Shown: piece by piece, positions 9,033-18,375 of the stretch
Position numbering within the stretch: the first letter of the stretch is position 1
How the letters are laid out: every line of letters starts with the position of its first letter
Notes under the pieces: generated by a model
What the model saw: only the letters and a program-made list of their open reading frames with translations
What the model was told of the DNA's origin: nothing
The model's database searches: none
Translations under genes and position numbers: made by a program
Source of the DNA: Pseudomonadota bacterium
GTDB taxonomy: Bacteria; Myxococcota_A; UBA796; UBA9615
Direction of reading: 5' to 3'
Assembly: GCA_024229515.1 (NCBI GenBank)
Contig: JAAESI010000340.1
Location: 28,808 to 92,807 of the forward strand
Length of the DNA: 64,000 nt

Positions 9033-10087
9033 GGCGCCTCCTCCTCGTCGCTGTGACCCTCGCGCTGCTGCTCGGCGGCTGCATCGACGTGCTCGACAGC
9101 TCCTGGTTCAACCCCCGCGACCCGTCGACGGGCGACTACCTCGCCGAGCTGGACCTGTACGACTGGCGGGAGATTCCCGACGCCAACATCGAGCTCGTCG
9201 AGCTCACCAGCACCAAGGTCGACGGCGAGGACGAGGCCCCGACCATCTACGGCATGTGGGCCCATCAGTGCCTCGAGGGGCAGTGCGTCACGGTCGACCG
9301 CCCGGAGTTCTCGGCGGTCAATCAAGACAAGACGATCCTGTACCTCCACGGCAACGACAGCCACATCCCCGGCTACTGGGACCGGATCGAGATGCTCTGG
9401 TTCATGGGCTACCGCGTCTTCGCCATCGACTACCGGGACTACGGCCTGTCCACCGGCGTCGCGTCGGAGGCGGGGGTCTTCGCCGACGCCCGGACCGGGC
9501 TGCAGCACGTGCTCGATCGCATCTCCGACGAGACCGGGGTCGAAGACCCCAACCCGCTCTTCATCGACCTCGCCTACTACGGCTGGTCGCTGGGCTCCAC
9601 CGCCGCCATCGACCTCGCCGTCGAGCATCCGCCCAAGGCGCTGATCACCGAAGGCGCGCTCGCGTCGGCGCAAGCGTTCGTCGACGACGCCGCCGGGTTG
9701 GGGATCAGCAGCACGGTGATGGTGGACGCGGAGTTCGACAACCTCGGCAAGATCCCCTCGGTCATCTCGCCGAAGCTGTTCACCCACGGCCTCGACGACG
9801 ACTTCGTCCGGTGGGAGTTCAGCAAGGCGCTCTTCGACGTCGCCGAGGAGCCCAAGCAGCTCTACACCGTCGCCCTGTCGGTGCACGGCGACGTGCCCTG
9901 CCCGGCGCGCGACCCGGGCCCCGACATCCGCTTCCGCAACGGCCCCGACGACGTCGCCGAGTGGATGGACGTCGAGGGTGCCACCTCCGATCCGACGGCC
10001 CCCCCGGAGGACCGCCGCGACCCCTGCCGCGCCGAGGAACTCTGGCTGGAGACAGTCAGCGAGTTCCTCGACGAGCACATGCCTTAG
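9029..10087 (+). CDS. Alpha/beta-hydrolase lipoprotein
   Basis: 352 residues. A lipobox (LLGGC, Cys18) indicates a lipid-anchored exported protein. The alpha/beta-hydrolase core is visible. An oxyanion/strand-3 motif ILYLHGN sits near 103-109, and the nucleophile elbow GWSLGS gives Ser187. An acidic residue in HGLDDDF (Asp256/257) and His286 in SVHGD complete a plausible triad. The family resembles bacterial BEM46/FrsA-like esterases that act in the cell envelope; the substrate is unknown. Its start overlaps the preceding lipoprotein gene. Confidence 0.78.
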   Translation: MRRLLLVAVTLALLLGGCIDVLDSSWFNPRDPSTGDYLAELDLYDWREIPDANIELVELTSTKVDGEDEAPTIYGMWAHQCLEGQCVTVDRPEFSAVNQDKTILYLHGNDSHIPGYWDRIEMLWFMGYRVFAIDYRDYGLSTGVASEAGVFADARTGLQHVLDRISDETGVEDPNPLFIDLAYYGWSLGSTAAIDLAVEHPPKALITEGALASAQAFVDDAAGLGISSTVMVDAEFDNLGKIPSVISPKLFTHGLDDDFVRWEFSKALFDVAEEPKQLYTVALSVHGDVPCPARDPGPDIRFRNGPDDVAEWMDVEGATSDPTAPPEDRRDPCRAEELWLETVSEFLDEHMP

Positions 10088-10099
10088 GATGGGAACGGC

Positions 10100-12922
10100 A
10101 TGAGCAGCGAAGGTGGCCCCGATCTCTGGATGAAGAGCCTCAGCCGCGTCCTGTCGTGGGTCGGCCAGGAGCTGCCCGACGACGAGGCGCCGGAGCTGGA
10201 GGACGAGGTCCGCGTCGAGGTCGACGACATGCCCCCCGCCGTCGCCGCCGCGATCGCCGCCCCCCCACCGATCGCCGAGCTGACGCCCACGCCGGGGCCG
10301 ACTCCGATCCTGGTCAAGGACCCCGAGGCGGGCCGGCTCCGCGAAGATCTCGCGCGCACCCGCGAGGAGCTCGGCGGCGCCCAGGCGGATGCCGAACGGC
10401 TCGCCAAGTCGCTGACGGAGGCGCGCGAGGAGCTCGGCCGCGCCCGCGCCGACCTCGAGGGCACCCGCGAGGAGCTGGGCGGCACCCGAGGCGAGGCCGA
10501 ACGCAGCGCCAAGAAGCTGGCCGAGGCGCGCGAGCAGCTCGGTTTCGCCCGGTCCGAGCTGGAGGGCACCCGCGAGGACGTGGACGGCACCCGAGGCGAG
10601 GCCGAACGCAACGCCAAGAAGCTGGCCGAGGCGCGCGAAGAGCTGACCTGGGCGCGCTCCGAGCTGAAGACGGCCCGCGACGAAGTCGACCAGCAGCGCG
10701 AACGGCTCGAGGAAGCCCGCCGCGAGGCCGAGAGCGCCCGCACCCGCCTGGGGTCCACCGCCGGAGGCGCCGAGGAAGCGCGCGCCGAAGCGGAGCGGGC
10801 CCGCGACGAAGCCGCCCGCGCAGCCGAGGAGCTGGCCCAGGTCAAGCGACGCCTGCAAGCGGCCGAAGCCCGCGTCAGCGGCGACCAGGACGGACTCGCC
10901 AAGGACCTCGAAGAGGCGCTGACGGCCCGCGAAGAGGCGGACCTCAGGGCCCTCGAGGCGGCGCAAATGGCGCGCGACTCGGCCCTGGAGATGCGACGCG
11001 CGCAGGTCGAACTGGAGGGGCTCCGGCAGGCCGCGACCCGCCACGAAGAGCGCGCCGAGACCGCCGAGGATCAGGCCAACCGAGCGCGCGACCGCGCCCG
11101 CCATGCCGAGGGCCAGGCGCAGGCCGCCGAGGAGTCGACCCGGCTCGCCGAGGAGCGCGCCCGCCGCGCCGAAGAGCGCGCCCGGGAGGCCGACCGTCGC
11201 GCCCGGGAAGCCGAAGCCGCGGCCGCCGAAGCGGAGGACCTCAAGACCGAGTCGGCCGCCCGCGTGCGCGAACTCGAAGCGAAGCTCCGCGAGCTCGCCC
11301 ACAGCGCCACCGACACCGAGGTCCGGGCCCAGGAGCTGGAGCAGGCCCTCGCCCGGAAGGACATGCTGTTCGCCGAGCAGCGCGACCTCAAGGGCACGGT
11401 CGAGGAAGACGCGGACCAGCAGATCAAGGACCTGTCGGACCGCCTCAAGCGCGAGCGGATCGTCAGCATGGACCTGCGGCGGGAGATCGAAGGACTCGAG
11501 ACCCGCATCGAGGAAGCGCGCGCCGAAGCCGCGGGCAACGCCCACATCGCCGCCGAGCGCCTCGCCGAGGTCGAAGCCGCCCAGACCTCCACCGCCCGCG
11601 CCGAAGCCGCCGCCGAAGCGGCCCGCACCGACGCCACCACCGCCCACACGACCGCCACGACCGCCCGCGAGGAGGCCGATGCGGCCGAGCGCCGATCCAT
11701 CGAGGTGGCGGCCAAGCTCGAGACCGCGATCGCCGAAGCCGCCGAAGCCGCCGAGCAGACCCGGGCGGCGGAGGCTTCGACCAAGGAAGCTCAGGCCGCG
11801 GCCGTGGAGACCCAGCACGCGCACGACGCCCTCGAACGGGAGCTCGCCGAAGCCCGACGCTCCGTCACCGAGGCTGAGGCCGCCGCCGAGGAGGCCCGCG
11901 CCGCGACCGCGCTGGTGCAGCAGGACGCCGCCGAGTTCCAGGAAGAGGCGGCGAAGATCCAGCGGATCCTCGACGTGGCGGGCAAGGAGCTGGACGAGTT
12001 CAAGCGGCTGGCCGCCGAACAGGCCGATCGCGCCGACGCCGCCGAGGGGCTGAGCCTGCAGCTGGAAGCCCGCGCGACCCAGGCCGAGTCGGATCTCAAG
12101 GACGCCCATGCCGCCACCGCCGCCGCCGCCGGGGTTGCCGGCGAGGAGGCCCTCGCCGAGCTGGAGACCGCCCGCGCCGCCGCCGAGCAGGCGCGCCAGG
12201 ACGCCGACGACACGATGCGCAATGCCGCCGGGCAGCTCCGCCAGTTCAAGGAGCGGGTCTCCCTGCTGGAGAACGAACGCGACACGGCGGTCGCGATGGC
12301 CACCTCCCCGGGCCGCGCCGCCCCTGAACAGCGCGGCATCCGCGACCGGCTGGAGACGATGGAGCAGCGCATCGCGGAGCTCACCGGTGAGCTCAACGCC
12401 AAGGACCGCGACCTGCAGATGGCGCAGAGCGAATACCGCGAAGCAGAGCACCGCATCGGCGCCCTGCAGGAGTCCCTCGCCACGCGCGAGCGGCAGCTCA
12501 AGGGGCTGGAGCGAAACCTCACCCGGCTCGCTCAGGAGCGCGCCTCCGGTGACATGTCCGCCGCCGTCGACCCGCCCGCGGCCGCCGCCAGCAGCCCGGA
12601 CACGGGCGTGGGGCTGGGTGCCCGACGTCGCCCCGGTCTGAGCATGGGCGGCGCACCCAACCAGGCGCTCACCAGTACCGGCACAGCCCGGCGGATCGAG
12701 AAGCCGCCGACCCCGGCGGTGCCGAAGGTTCCCGCCAGTCCGCCGCCCGCCTCCGCCGCGGAACCCCCGGCCGTCGGTCTCGGCGCTCGCAGAGGCACGC
12801 CCGCAGCGGCCACCACCCCGGCGGCGACCGGCTCCTTCTCGGGCTACGAGATGCTCAGCGCGCGCAAGGACCACGGCAAGAAGGAAGAGAAGCGCGGCCT
12901 GTTCCGCCGCAAGCGCAAGTAG
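10100..12922 (+). CDS. Large Ala/Glu/Arg-rich coiled-coil protein
   Basis: A 940-residue, almost entirely helical protein rich in Ala, Glu, Arg and Lys, predicted to form a very long coiled coil from about residue 75 to 830. The first part holds three near-identical 35-residue blocks (five heptads each), annotated separately. The C-terminal ~120 residues are Pro/Ala-rich and disordered and end in a strongly basic tail (KRGLFRRKRK). There is no signal peptide or membrane helix, so it is probably cytoplasmic: a filament, scaffold or polar-organising protein in the style of bacterial cytoskeletal coiled coils, but no family is recognisable. TAGGAT lies 9 nt upstream of the ATG. It converges on the M48 protease gene with a 3-nt gap. 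Confidence 0.72.
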   Translation: MSSEGGPDLWMKSLSRVLSWVGQELPDDEAPELEDEVRVEVDDMPPAVAAAIAAPPPIAELTPTPGPTPILVKDPEAGRLREDLARTREELGGAQADAERLAKSLTEAREELGRARADLEGTREELGGTRGEAERSAKKLAEAREQLGFARSELEGTREDVDGTRGEAERNAKKLAEAREELTWARSELKTARDEVDQQRERLEEARREAESARTRLGSTAGGAEEARAEAERARDEAARAAEELAQVKRRLQAAEARVSGDQDGLAKDLEEALTAREEADLRALEAAQMARDSALEMRRAQVELEGLRQAATRHEERAETAEDQANRARDRARHAEGQAQAAEESTRLAEERARRAEERAREADRRAREAEAAAAEAEDLKTESAARVRELEAKLRELAHSATDTEVRAQELEQALARKDMLFAEQRDLKGTVEEDADQQIKDLSDRLKRERIVSMDLRREIEGLETRIEEARAEAAGNAHIAAERLAEVEAAQTSTARAEAAAEAARTDATTAHTTATTAREEADAAERRSIEVAAKLETAIAEAAEAAEQTRAAEASTKEAQAAAVETQHAHDALERELAEARRSVTEAEAAAEEARAATALVQQDAAEFQEEAAKIQRILDVAGKELDEFKRLAAEQADRADAAEGLSLQLEARATQAESDLKDAHAATAAAAGVAGEEALAELETARAAAEQARQDADDTMRNAAGQLRQFKERVSLLENERDTAVAMATSPGRAAPEQRGIRDRLETMEQRIAELTGELNAKDRDLQMAQSEYREAEHRIGALQESLATRERQLKGLERNLTRLAQERASGDMSAAVDPPAAAASSPDTGVGLGARRRPGLSMGGAPNQALTSTGTARRIEKPPTPAVPKVPASPPPASAAEPPAVGLGARRGTPAAATTPAATGSFSGYEMLSARKDHGKKEEKRGLFRRKRK
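10352..10666 (+). repeat. Three 105-bp direct repeats (35-residue coiled-coil units)
   Basis: Units 10352-10456, 10457-10561 and 10562-10666 encode 35-residue blocks of the form xxTREELGG...AE...AKxLxEAREELxxAR. The second and third units are nearly identical in DNA, which suggests recent duplication. A degenerate fourth unit may follow. Confidence 0.8.
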
Positions 12923-12925
12923 CCG

Positions 12926-13753
12926 CTACTTCAGCGTGATGCCCTTGCCGTACTGCTTCTTGCTCCGGCGGTAGTGCCGCATGAACGTCGGCATCTCTTC
13001 GCCCAGACGCTCGATCCGCTTCCGGTTCGTCGGATGCGTGGAGAAGATCGCCACCGGCTGATCGCCGTACATCGTCGACATGCGCTCCCACACGGCGACC
13101 GATTCGCGCGGGTCGTAGCCCGCCTTGGCCATGAAGATCCCACCCAGGTAGTCCGACTCCAGTTCGTTGGCGCGGCTGAACGGCAGCACCACCCCGAGGG
13201 ACGCACCGAGGCCCAGCATCGCCATGATCCCGTCGTGGTGCTCGCTGTTGGAGAGGCTGACGTCGGCGACCGCGAGGCCGAGGCTGAGCAGCATCTGGCC
13301 GGAGATCCGTTCGGCCCCGTGGCGCGCCACCGCGTGCCCTGCCTCGTGGCCCAGGACCGCCGCGAGGCCGGCTTCGGTGCCCATCGCGGGGAGGATGCCC
13401 TGGTAGACGGCGACCTTGCCCCCGGGCAGGCAGAAGGCGTTGACGCTGTCGCTCTTGATGAGCTGGAACTCCCAGTCCAGTTTCCGCCACGCTGCGGGCG
13501 TGTGCTGGGAGATGCGCCGGCCCACCACGCGGACCGCCTTGGCCTCGCGGCCCTCCGGAATGATCTTCTCCTCGGCGAGGATCTCCTTGTACGCCGCGGC
13601 CCCCAGTTCGACCTCGGAGGGGAAGTCCAGAAGCACGACGCTGCGGCGACCGGTGTACGGCACGCGGCTGCACGCGCCGATGATGAGGGCCAGGAGGAGG
13701 ACCGACGCGGCGGCGCCGATCAAGCTGCGGGAGGGGAGAGAGATCGCCTTCAT
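12926..13753 (-). CDS. M48-family zinc metalloprotease lipoprotein (BepA/Oma1-like)
   Basis: 275 residues. It has a lipoprotein signal with lipobox LIIGAC (Cys28), then a peptidase M48 core. The zinc site is HEAGH (His136, Glu137, His140) with the third ligand in ELESDYLGG (about Glu199). STHPTNRKRIERL near the C-terminus is the usual M48 ending. Homologues such as BepA/LoiP act in the periplasm on misassembled outer-membrane proteins. There is no TPR extension, so it is the short lipoprotein type. The ATG lies 9 nt downstream of a TATACT hexamer shared with the divergent SpoIID gene. Confidence 0.87.
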   Translation of the reverse strand: MKAISLPSRSLIGAAASVLLLALIIGACSRVPYTGRRSVVLLDFPSEVELGAAAYKEILAEEKIIPEGREAKAVRVVGRRISQHTPAAWRKLDWEFQLIKSDSVNAFCLPGGKVAVYQGILPAMGTEAGLAAVLGHEAGHAVARHGAERISGQMLLSLGLAVADVSLSNSEHHDGIMAMLGLGASLGVVLPFSRANELESDYLGGIFMAKAGYDPRESVAVWERMSTMYGDQPVAIFSTHPTNRKRIERLGEEMPTFMRHYRRSKKQYGKGITLK

Positions 13754-13762
13754 GAGTGTCGC

Positions 13763-13770
13763 AGTATAGT
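13763..13770. promoter_or_regulatory. Overlapping divergent -10 hexamers in AGTATAGT
   Basis: AGTATAGT contains TATAGT for the plus-strand SpoIID gene and, on the other strand, TATACT for the M48 protease gene (9 nt before its ATG). The intergenic space is only 32 nt, so the two polymerase sites would exclude each other. -35 elements are not obvious. Confidence 0.4.
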
Positions 13771-13785
13771 TTCCCGGTTCCGTTC

Positions 13786-15216
13786 ATGGCCGAACCCAGC
13801 CGCAAGCTCAAACGACGCTCCGATCCCGTGATTCGCGGGCCCGTCGTAATCCTGCCGCCGACGACCCCCGGAGGGCCGCCGCGCCGCTTCGCGATCCAGC
13901 CGGGGCGGGTCATCGGGCTGCTCGCCTTGATGTTCCTGCTGGGGGCCGGCGTCACCGGCGGGCTCTTCGCCTGGCACCTGACCGGGCTGTCCCAGGACTA
14001 CGCCCACCTCGACGACGAGGTCCAGCAGCTCAAACACGAACTGACCGAGCTGCGCGAAGCCAGCACGGCGGTCTCCTCGGCCTCCGAGCCGACCGCCATG
14101 GCCGATCCGGAGGCCGGGGCCCCCACCGGCGACCGCCTCGACCTCCCCATCTCGAGCCTCCGGGGCGAGGAACCCCGCGTGCGCGTCGCCGTGCTGAACA
14201 CCACCGAAGAGGTGCTGCTGACGGGCGAAGGGCTCGTGCTCGTCCACGAGGTCGGCGAACCGACGCCAATGCCTCGCGGGCGCGTGCGCATCAAGCCTCA
14301 CGGGGGCGGCATCCACATCGAGGGCGTCGGCGGAGTCCGCCCGGGCACCCTGATCGAGTCCCGCCTGGGGCCCATCAGCCTCGGCGACCGCAGCTACCCC
14401 GGCCGCCTCGAGGTCCAGAAGGACGGCAAGCACATCATCCTCGTGAACGTCGTCGGCATGGAGGAGTACGTGGCCGGAGTCGTCAGCTCCGAGCTCCCCG
14501 CGAGTTGGGGGCTGGAGGCCAAGAAGGCCCAGGCGATCGCCGCCCGCAGCTACGCCGTCATGCAGATGGCCACCGCCGAGGGGGGGTGGCACCTGGAGGC
14601 CACGGTCATGGACCAGGCCTACAGCGGCAAGCCGGTCGACGCGGGCAGCCGCGCGGCAGTCACGGCGACCCACGGCAAGGTCCTGTCCGCCGGAGGCGGG
14701 CTCGTCAGCGTTTACTACAGCTCGACCTGCGCGGGCCGCACGGAGGAGCCGGAGACGGTCTGGCCGGACCGGCCTTCCAACGGCACCGGCGCGGCCGACT
14801 GCGGCTTCTGCAAAAAGGCGCCGTCGTTCCACTGGAACGCCACGGTCACCACCGCGAAGCTGCTCGAAGTGCTCAAGGCCCAGGGCCACCGCGCGCGCGC
14901 CGTGGAGACGCTTCAGCTGCGCCGCTCCACCCGCAGCGGGCGGGTCACGTCGGTGGACGTCGTCACCGACAAGGGCACGGTCACGTGGAGCGGGAACGAC
15001 TTCCGGCTGCTCCTGGGCTCGACCCAGATCAAGAGCACCCGGTTCGAGCTTCGCTTCGACGAGGCCAACAGCCAGTTTGCGCTGACCGGCACCGGCTTCG
15101 GCCACGGGGTCGGCCTTTGCCAGTACGGCGCCCAGGGGATGGACCAGGCCGGACACGACCACACACAGATTCTGGGCCGGTACTTCCCCGCCGCCACCAT
15201 CGAGGAACTGTGGTAA
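13786..15216 (+). CDS. SpoIID/LytB-domain membrane-anchored protein
   Basis: 476 residues. A basic cytoplasmic N-terminus is followed by one membrane segment (VIGLLALMFLLGAGVTGGLF, about 39-60) and a short coiled coil (LDDEVQQLKHELTELREA). The SpoIID/LytB domain then shows EEYVAGVVSSELPASW, AIAARSYAV and the C-terminal GHGVGLCQYGAQGM. SpoIID proteins are lytic transglycosylases acting on denuded glycan or modify other amidases, so a periplasmic peptidoglycan role is likely. Start: ATG 13786; an in-frame GTG at 13756 would overlap the promoter and is less likely. Confidence 0.82.
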   Translation: MAEPSRKLKRRSDPVIRGPVVILPPTTPGGPPRRFAIQPGRVIGLLALMFLLGAGVTGGLFAWHLTGLSQDYAHLDDEVQQLKHELTELREASTAVSSASEPTAMADPEAGAPTGDRLDLPISSLRGEEPRVRVAVLNTTEEVLLTGEGLVLVHEVGEPTPMPRGRVRIKPHGGGIHIEGVGGVRPGTLIESRLGPISLGDRSYPGRLEVQKDGKHIILVNVVGMEEYVAGVVSSELPASWGLEAKKAQAIAARSYAVMQMATAEGGWHLEATVMDQAYSGKPVDAGSRAAVTATHGKVLSAGGGLVSVYYSSTCAGRTEEPETVWPDRPSNGTGAADCGFCKKAPSFHWNATVTTAKLLEVLKAQGHRARAVETLQLRRSTRSGRVTSVDVVTDKGTVTWSGNDFRLLLGSTQIKSTRFELRFDEANSQFALTGTGFGHGVGLCQYGAQGMDQAGHDHTQILGRYFPAATIEELW

Positions 15217-15244
15217 CTCCACGGATGCACTCTCGGAGATCCTC

Positions 15245-16309
15245 ATGAACCGCCGCCTCCTGATCGTCGCTTTCCTCGTCGCGCTGATGTCCCTGCTGCC
15301 CATGGCCTGCGGCGACCCCAACAACCCCGGGGACAGCAACGGCGAGATCTGCGGCGACGACCGCGACAACGACGGCGACGGCGCCGTCGATGAGGGCGAG
15401 GACGAGGACGGCGACAGCTACAAGAGCTGCGACCCGATCGCCGAGCTGATCGACTGCGACGACAACAACGCCGACGTGCACCCCGACGCGGACGAGATCT
15501 GCGACGGCAACGACACCGACTGCAACGGCACCGAGGACGACGTGGACGTCGATGGCGACGGCGTCATCTCGGCCGACTGCGGCGGCGCGGACTGCGACGA
15601 CGCCAACCCCAACGTGTTCCCCGGCCGGCCCGAGTCCTGCGACGGCGCGGACAACGACTGCGACGGCGAGGTCGACGACGGCTTCGACGCCGACGACGAC
15701 GGCTGGACCTCCTGCAACGGCGACTGCGACAACACCGACCCGCTCGTGAACCCCGATGCGGTCGAGGACTGCGACGGCGTCGACAACAACTGCGACAACG
15801 ACATCGACGAGACCTTCGACCTCGACCAGGACGGATACATCGGCTGGGACGGCCCGACGTACATCACCTGCGCGGACCTGTACTCCCCCGGCGGCGAGCG
15901 GGCCGAGTTCGGCGACTGCAACGACGACAACGACGAGCAGTGGCCGGGCGCCCACGAGGACGCCACCAACGGCGAGGACGACGACTGCGACCAGTGCGTC
16001 GACGAGTGCCAGGACACCGACGGCGACGGCTACGACAACTGCGAGATCGACGCCCCCGGCGACCCGACCTGCGAGGTCACGGGCGAGAACTTCCCCGACG
16101 ACGGGCAGGAGGCGGACTGCTTCGACTGCGCCAACGAAGACAACTTCGAGTGCGACCAGATCGCCGAGAACGTCTACCCGAACTTCGAGTACACCATCGA
16201 GACCGAAGAGGGGCCGCTGGTCCTGGACGAGATCTGCGACCGCGTCGACAACGACTGCGACGGCGAGATCGACGAAGGATACGACCCGGATACGTGCGAT
16301 CCGCTATAA
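15245..16309 (+). CDS. MopE-type Cys/Asp-rich lipoprotein (putative metal-binding repeats)
   Basis: 354 residues with lipobox LPMAC near residue 22. The mature part is a string of repeats of the type DCDDxNxxVxPxAxExCDGxDNDCDGxxDE, the putative metal-binding motif first noted in MopE. In such repeats, Asp and Cys residues probably bind Ca2+ or copper and form disulfides. At least six units are visible. The protein is very acidic and surface-exposed by inference. Similar units occur in 52665-54647. A good Shine-Dalgarno-like GGAG sits 6 nt before the ATG, unlike the leaderless-type genes nearby. Confidence 0.82.
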   Translation: MNRRLLIVAFLVALMSLLPMACGDPNNPGDSNGEICGDDRDNDGDGAVDEGEDEDGDSYKSCDPIAELIDCDDNNADVHPDADEICDGNDTDCNGTEDDVDVDGDGVISADCGGADCDDANPNVFPGRPESCDGADNDCDGEVDDGFDADDDGWTSCNGDCDNTDPLVNPDAVEDCDGVDNNCDNDIDETFDLDQDGYIGWDGPTYITCADLYSPGGERAEFGDCNDDNDEQWPGAHEDATNGEDDDCDQCVDECQDTDGDGYDNCEIDAPGDPTCEVTGENFPDDGQEADCFDCANEDNFECDQIAENVYPNFEYTIETEEGPLVLDEICDRVDNDCDGEIDEGYDPDTCDPL

Positions 16310-16318
16310 GCCGCGGCC

Positions 16319-18364
16319 ATGTCCCTTCCGAAGACCGTAGCTGTCATCGGTGCCGGCAACATGGGGGCCGGCATCGCCCAGAAGATCGCGATGGAAGGCT
16401 TCGATGTAGTCCTCGCCGACCTCGACCTCGAACGCGCCCAGCGCGGCATCGACATCATCTCCAAGCTCCTCGGCGAGGCCGTCGAGCGGAAGATCGTCGA
16501 TCAGGCCGCCGTGGATGCGACCCTCGCCCGCCTGACCCCGGTCGGTGACTTCGAGGCCCTCGCGGACGTCGATCTGGTGATCGAGGCCGTGTTCGAGGAT
16601 CTCCTCGTCAAGAAGGACCTGTTCCGCAAGCTCGACGCCATCTGCAAGGACGGCTGCGTGCTCGCCACCAACACGTCGTCCTTCTACGTGCACGAACTCG
16701 CCGCGGTGACCCGCCGCCCCGGGCACGTCGTGGGCCTCCACTACTTCTTCCACCCGGCCAAGAACCGGCTGCTGGAGGTCATCCCCGGCCCGCTGACCCG
16801 CCCCGAGGTCGCCGACTCGATGGACAAGTTCGCGGAGGCGCACGGCAAGACCGCCATCCGCACCACGGATTCGCCCGGGTTCGCGGTGAACCGGTTCTTC
16901 GTGCCCTGGCTGAACGAGGCCGTCCGGCTGCTGGAAGAGGGCGTCGCCGACATCCCCTCGATCGAGGCCGCGGCCAAGCACGCGTTCCGCATCGGCATGG
17001 GGCCGTTCGAGCTGATGAACGTCACCGGCGTGCCCATCGCGTTGCACTCCGCGAGCACGCTCGGCACCGAATTCGGCGCCTTCTACGAGCCGTCCGAGCG
17101 CCTCGCCGCGCAGGTCGACGCTCGCGAGCAGTGGCCGCTGGAGGGCGACGCCGATCCCGCCGTCGCCGAGGCCGTCGCCGACCGCCTGCTGGGCGTCGTC
17201 TACGCGATCGCGGGCGCCCTCGTGGACGAGGGTGTCTGCAGCCTGGAGGACGTGGACCGCGGCGCCCGCATCGGCCTGCGCTGGGCCAAGGGGCCGTTCG
17301 AGATGATGAACCGCACCGGCGTCGCCCGCTCCTTCGAGCTGTGCGAGGCGCTGGCCGAGGCGCACTCCGACCTGACGCTGCCGGACTGCCTCCGCGAGCA
17401 GGCCGCTTCCGGCACCCCGTGGTCCTTCCAGCGGGTCGACCTGGCCGTGGACGACGGAATCGCCACGGTCACGATCAACCGCCCCGAGGTCATGAACGCC
17501 CTGGACGAAGAGGTCGTCGGTCAGCTGAGCGCGCGCTTCGACGAGGCGCTCGCGCACGACGGTCTCAAGGCGATCATCCTCGCCGGCGCGGGCAAGGCGT
17601 TCGTCGCCGGCGCGGACATCCGGTTCTTCGTCAAGAACATCGAGGCGGACGCGATCGACCGCATCGTCAGCTTCACCGAAGCGGGCCAGGCGCTGCTCCG
17701 CCGCATCGAGACGGCCCCCGTGCCGGTCTTGGCGCGCGTGCAGGGCATGGCGCTGGGCGGAGGCGTCGAGTTGGCGCTCGCCTGCCACGCGATCGTCTGC
17801 TCCACGAAGGCGTCGTTCGCGCTGCCGGAGACCGGCCTGGGCATCTACCCCGGGCTGGGCGGCACGCAGCGGCTCCCCCGGATCGTCGGCCAGCCGCTGG
17901 CCCGACGGCTCATCCTCACCGGACGGCGCCTGAAGGCGCGCGATGCCGTCGAGGCCGGACTCGCCCTCGAGGCGGTGCCGCTGACCGAGCTGGACTCCGC
18001 GATCGCGGGCTGGATCGAGCAGGGCATCCCCGATCGCTACGCCGGCACCATCCCCGCGGATGCCGCTACGGCCGAGGCCTACGACGCCTCCCACCTCCAG
18101 GCGCTGCTCGAGGGCACGATGCCCGACGGTGTCTCCGAAGCCGCCGCCGCGCTGCTCGCCCGTGACCTCCGAGCCATCGGCCGCAAGGCCCCGGTGGCCC
18201 TGAAGGAGGCGGCGAGGCTGCTGGACGAGGGGGCTGCGCTCGACCTCCCCGAGGCGCTCCGCCTCGAGCTCGACGCGCTTCCGAACATCTTCGGCACGCA
18301 CGACGCGCTCCTCGGCTTGAAGGCCGTGGGGAGCCGGACGCCGCCGGAGTGGACTGGGGCCTGA
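16319..18364 (+). CDS. 3-hydroxyacyl-CoA dehydrogenase / enoyl-CoA hydratase fusion (HADH first)
   Basis: A 681-residue bifunctional enzyme. Residues 1-190 form the NAD-binding HADH domain (VIGAGNMGAGIAQ at 9-21, GLHYFFHPAKNR with the catalytic His). Two HADH C-terminal helical domains follow (GPFELMN and GPFEMMNRTG blocks). Residues ~378-640 are an enoyl-CoA hydratase with both catalytic glutamates (GGGVELALA and ALPETGLGIYPG). It would catalyse two consecutive beta-oxidation steps. The order is the reverse of FadB/FadJ, where the hydratase comes first; the dehydrogenase-first order is known from archaeal crotonyl-CoA hydratase/3-hydroxybutyryl-CoA dehydrogenases. No thiolase or acyl-CoA dehydrogenase gene is adjacent. 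TATAAG lies 8 nt upstream of the ATG. Confidence 0.88.
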   Translation: MSLPKTVAVIGAGNMGAGIAQKIAMEGFDVVLADLDLERAQRGIDIISKLLGEAVERKIVDQAAVDATLARLTPVGDFEALADVDLVIEAVFEDLLVKKDLFRKLDAICKDGCVLATNTSSFYVHELAAVTRRPGHVVGLHYFFHPAKNRLLEVIPGPLTRPEVADSMDKFAEAHGKTAIRTTDSPGFAVNRFFVPWLNEAVRLLEEGVADIPSIEAAAKHAFRIGMGPFELMNVTGVPIALHSASTLGTEFGAFYEPSERLAAQVDAREQWPLEGDADPAVAEAVADRLLGVVYAIAGALVDEGVCSLEDVDRGARIGLRWAKGPFEMMNRTGVARSFELCEALAEAHSDLTLPDCLREQAASGTPWSFQRVDLAVDDGIATVTINRPEVMNALDEEVVGQLSARFDEALAHDGLKAIILAGAGKAFVAGADIRFFVKNIEADAIDRIVSFTEAGQALLRRIETAPVPVLARVQGMALGGGVELALACHAIVCSTKASFALPETGLGIYPGLGGTQRLPRIVGQPLARRLILTGRRLKARDAVEAGLALEAVPLTELDSAIAGWIEQGIPDRYAGTIPADAATAEAYDASHLQALLEGTMPDGVSEAAAALLARDLRAIGRKAPVALKEAARLLDEGAALDLPEALRLELDALPNIFGTHDALLGLKAVGSRTPPEWTGA

Positions 18365-18375
18365 ACAGGGATTCC

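Noticed and set aside
8930..12874. A minus-strand open frame of about 1300 codons opposite the lipoproteins and coiled-coil gene
   Set aside because: High G+C third positions keep antisense frames open. Its product is Gly/Leu/Arg-rich with no domain, and the plus-strand genes have clear motifs.
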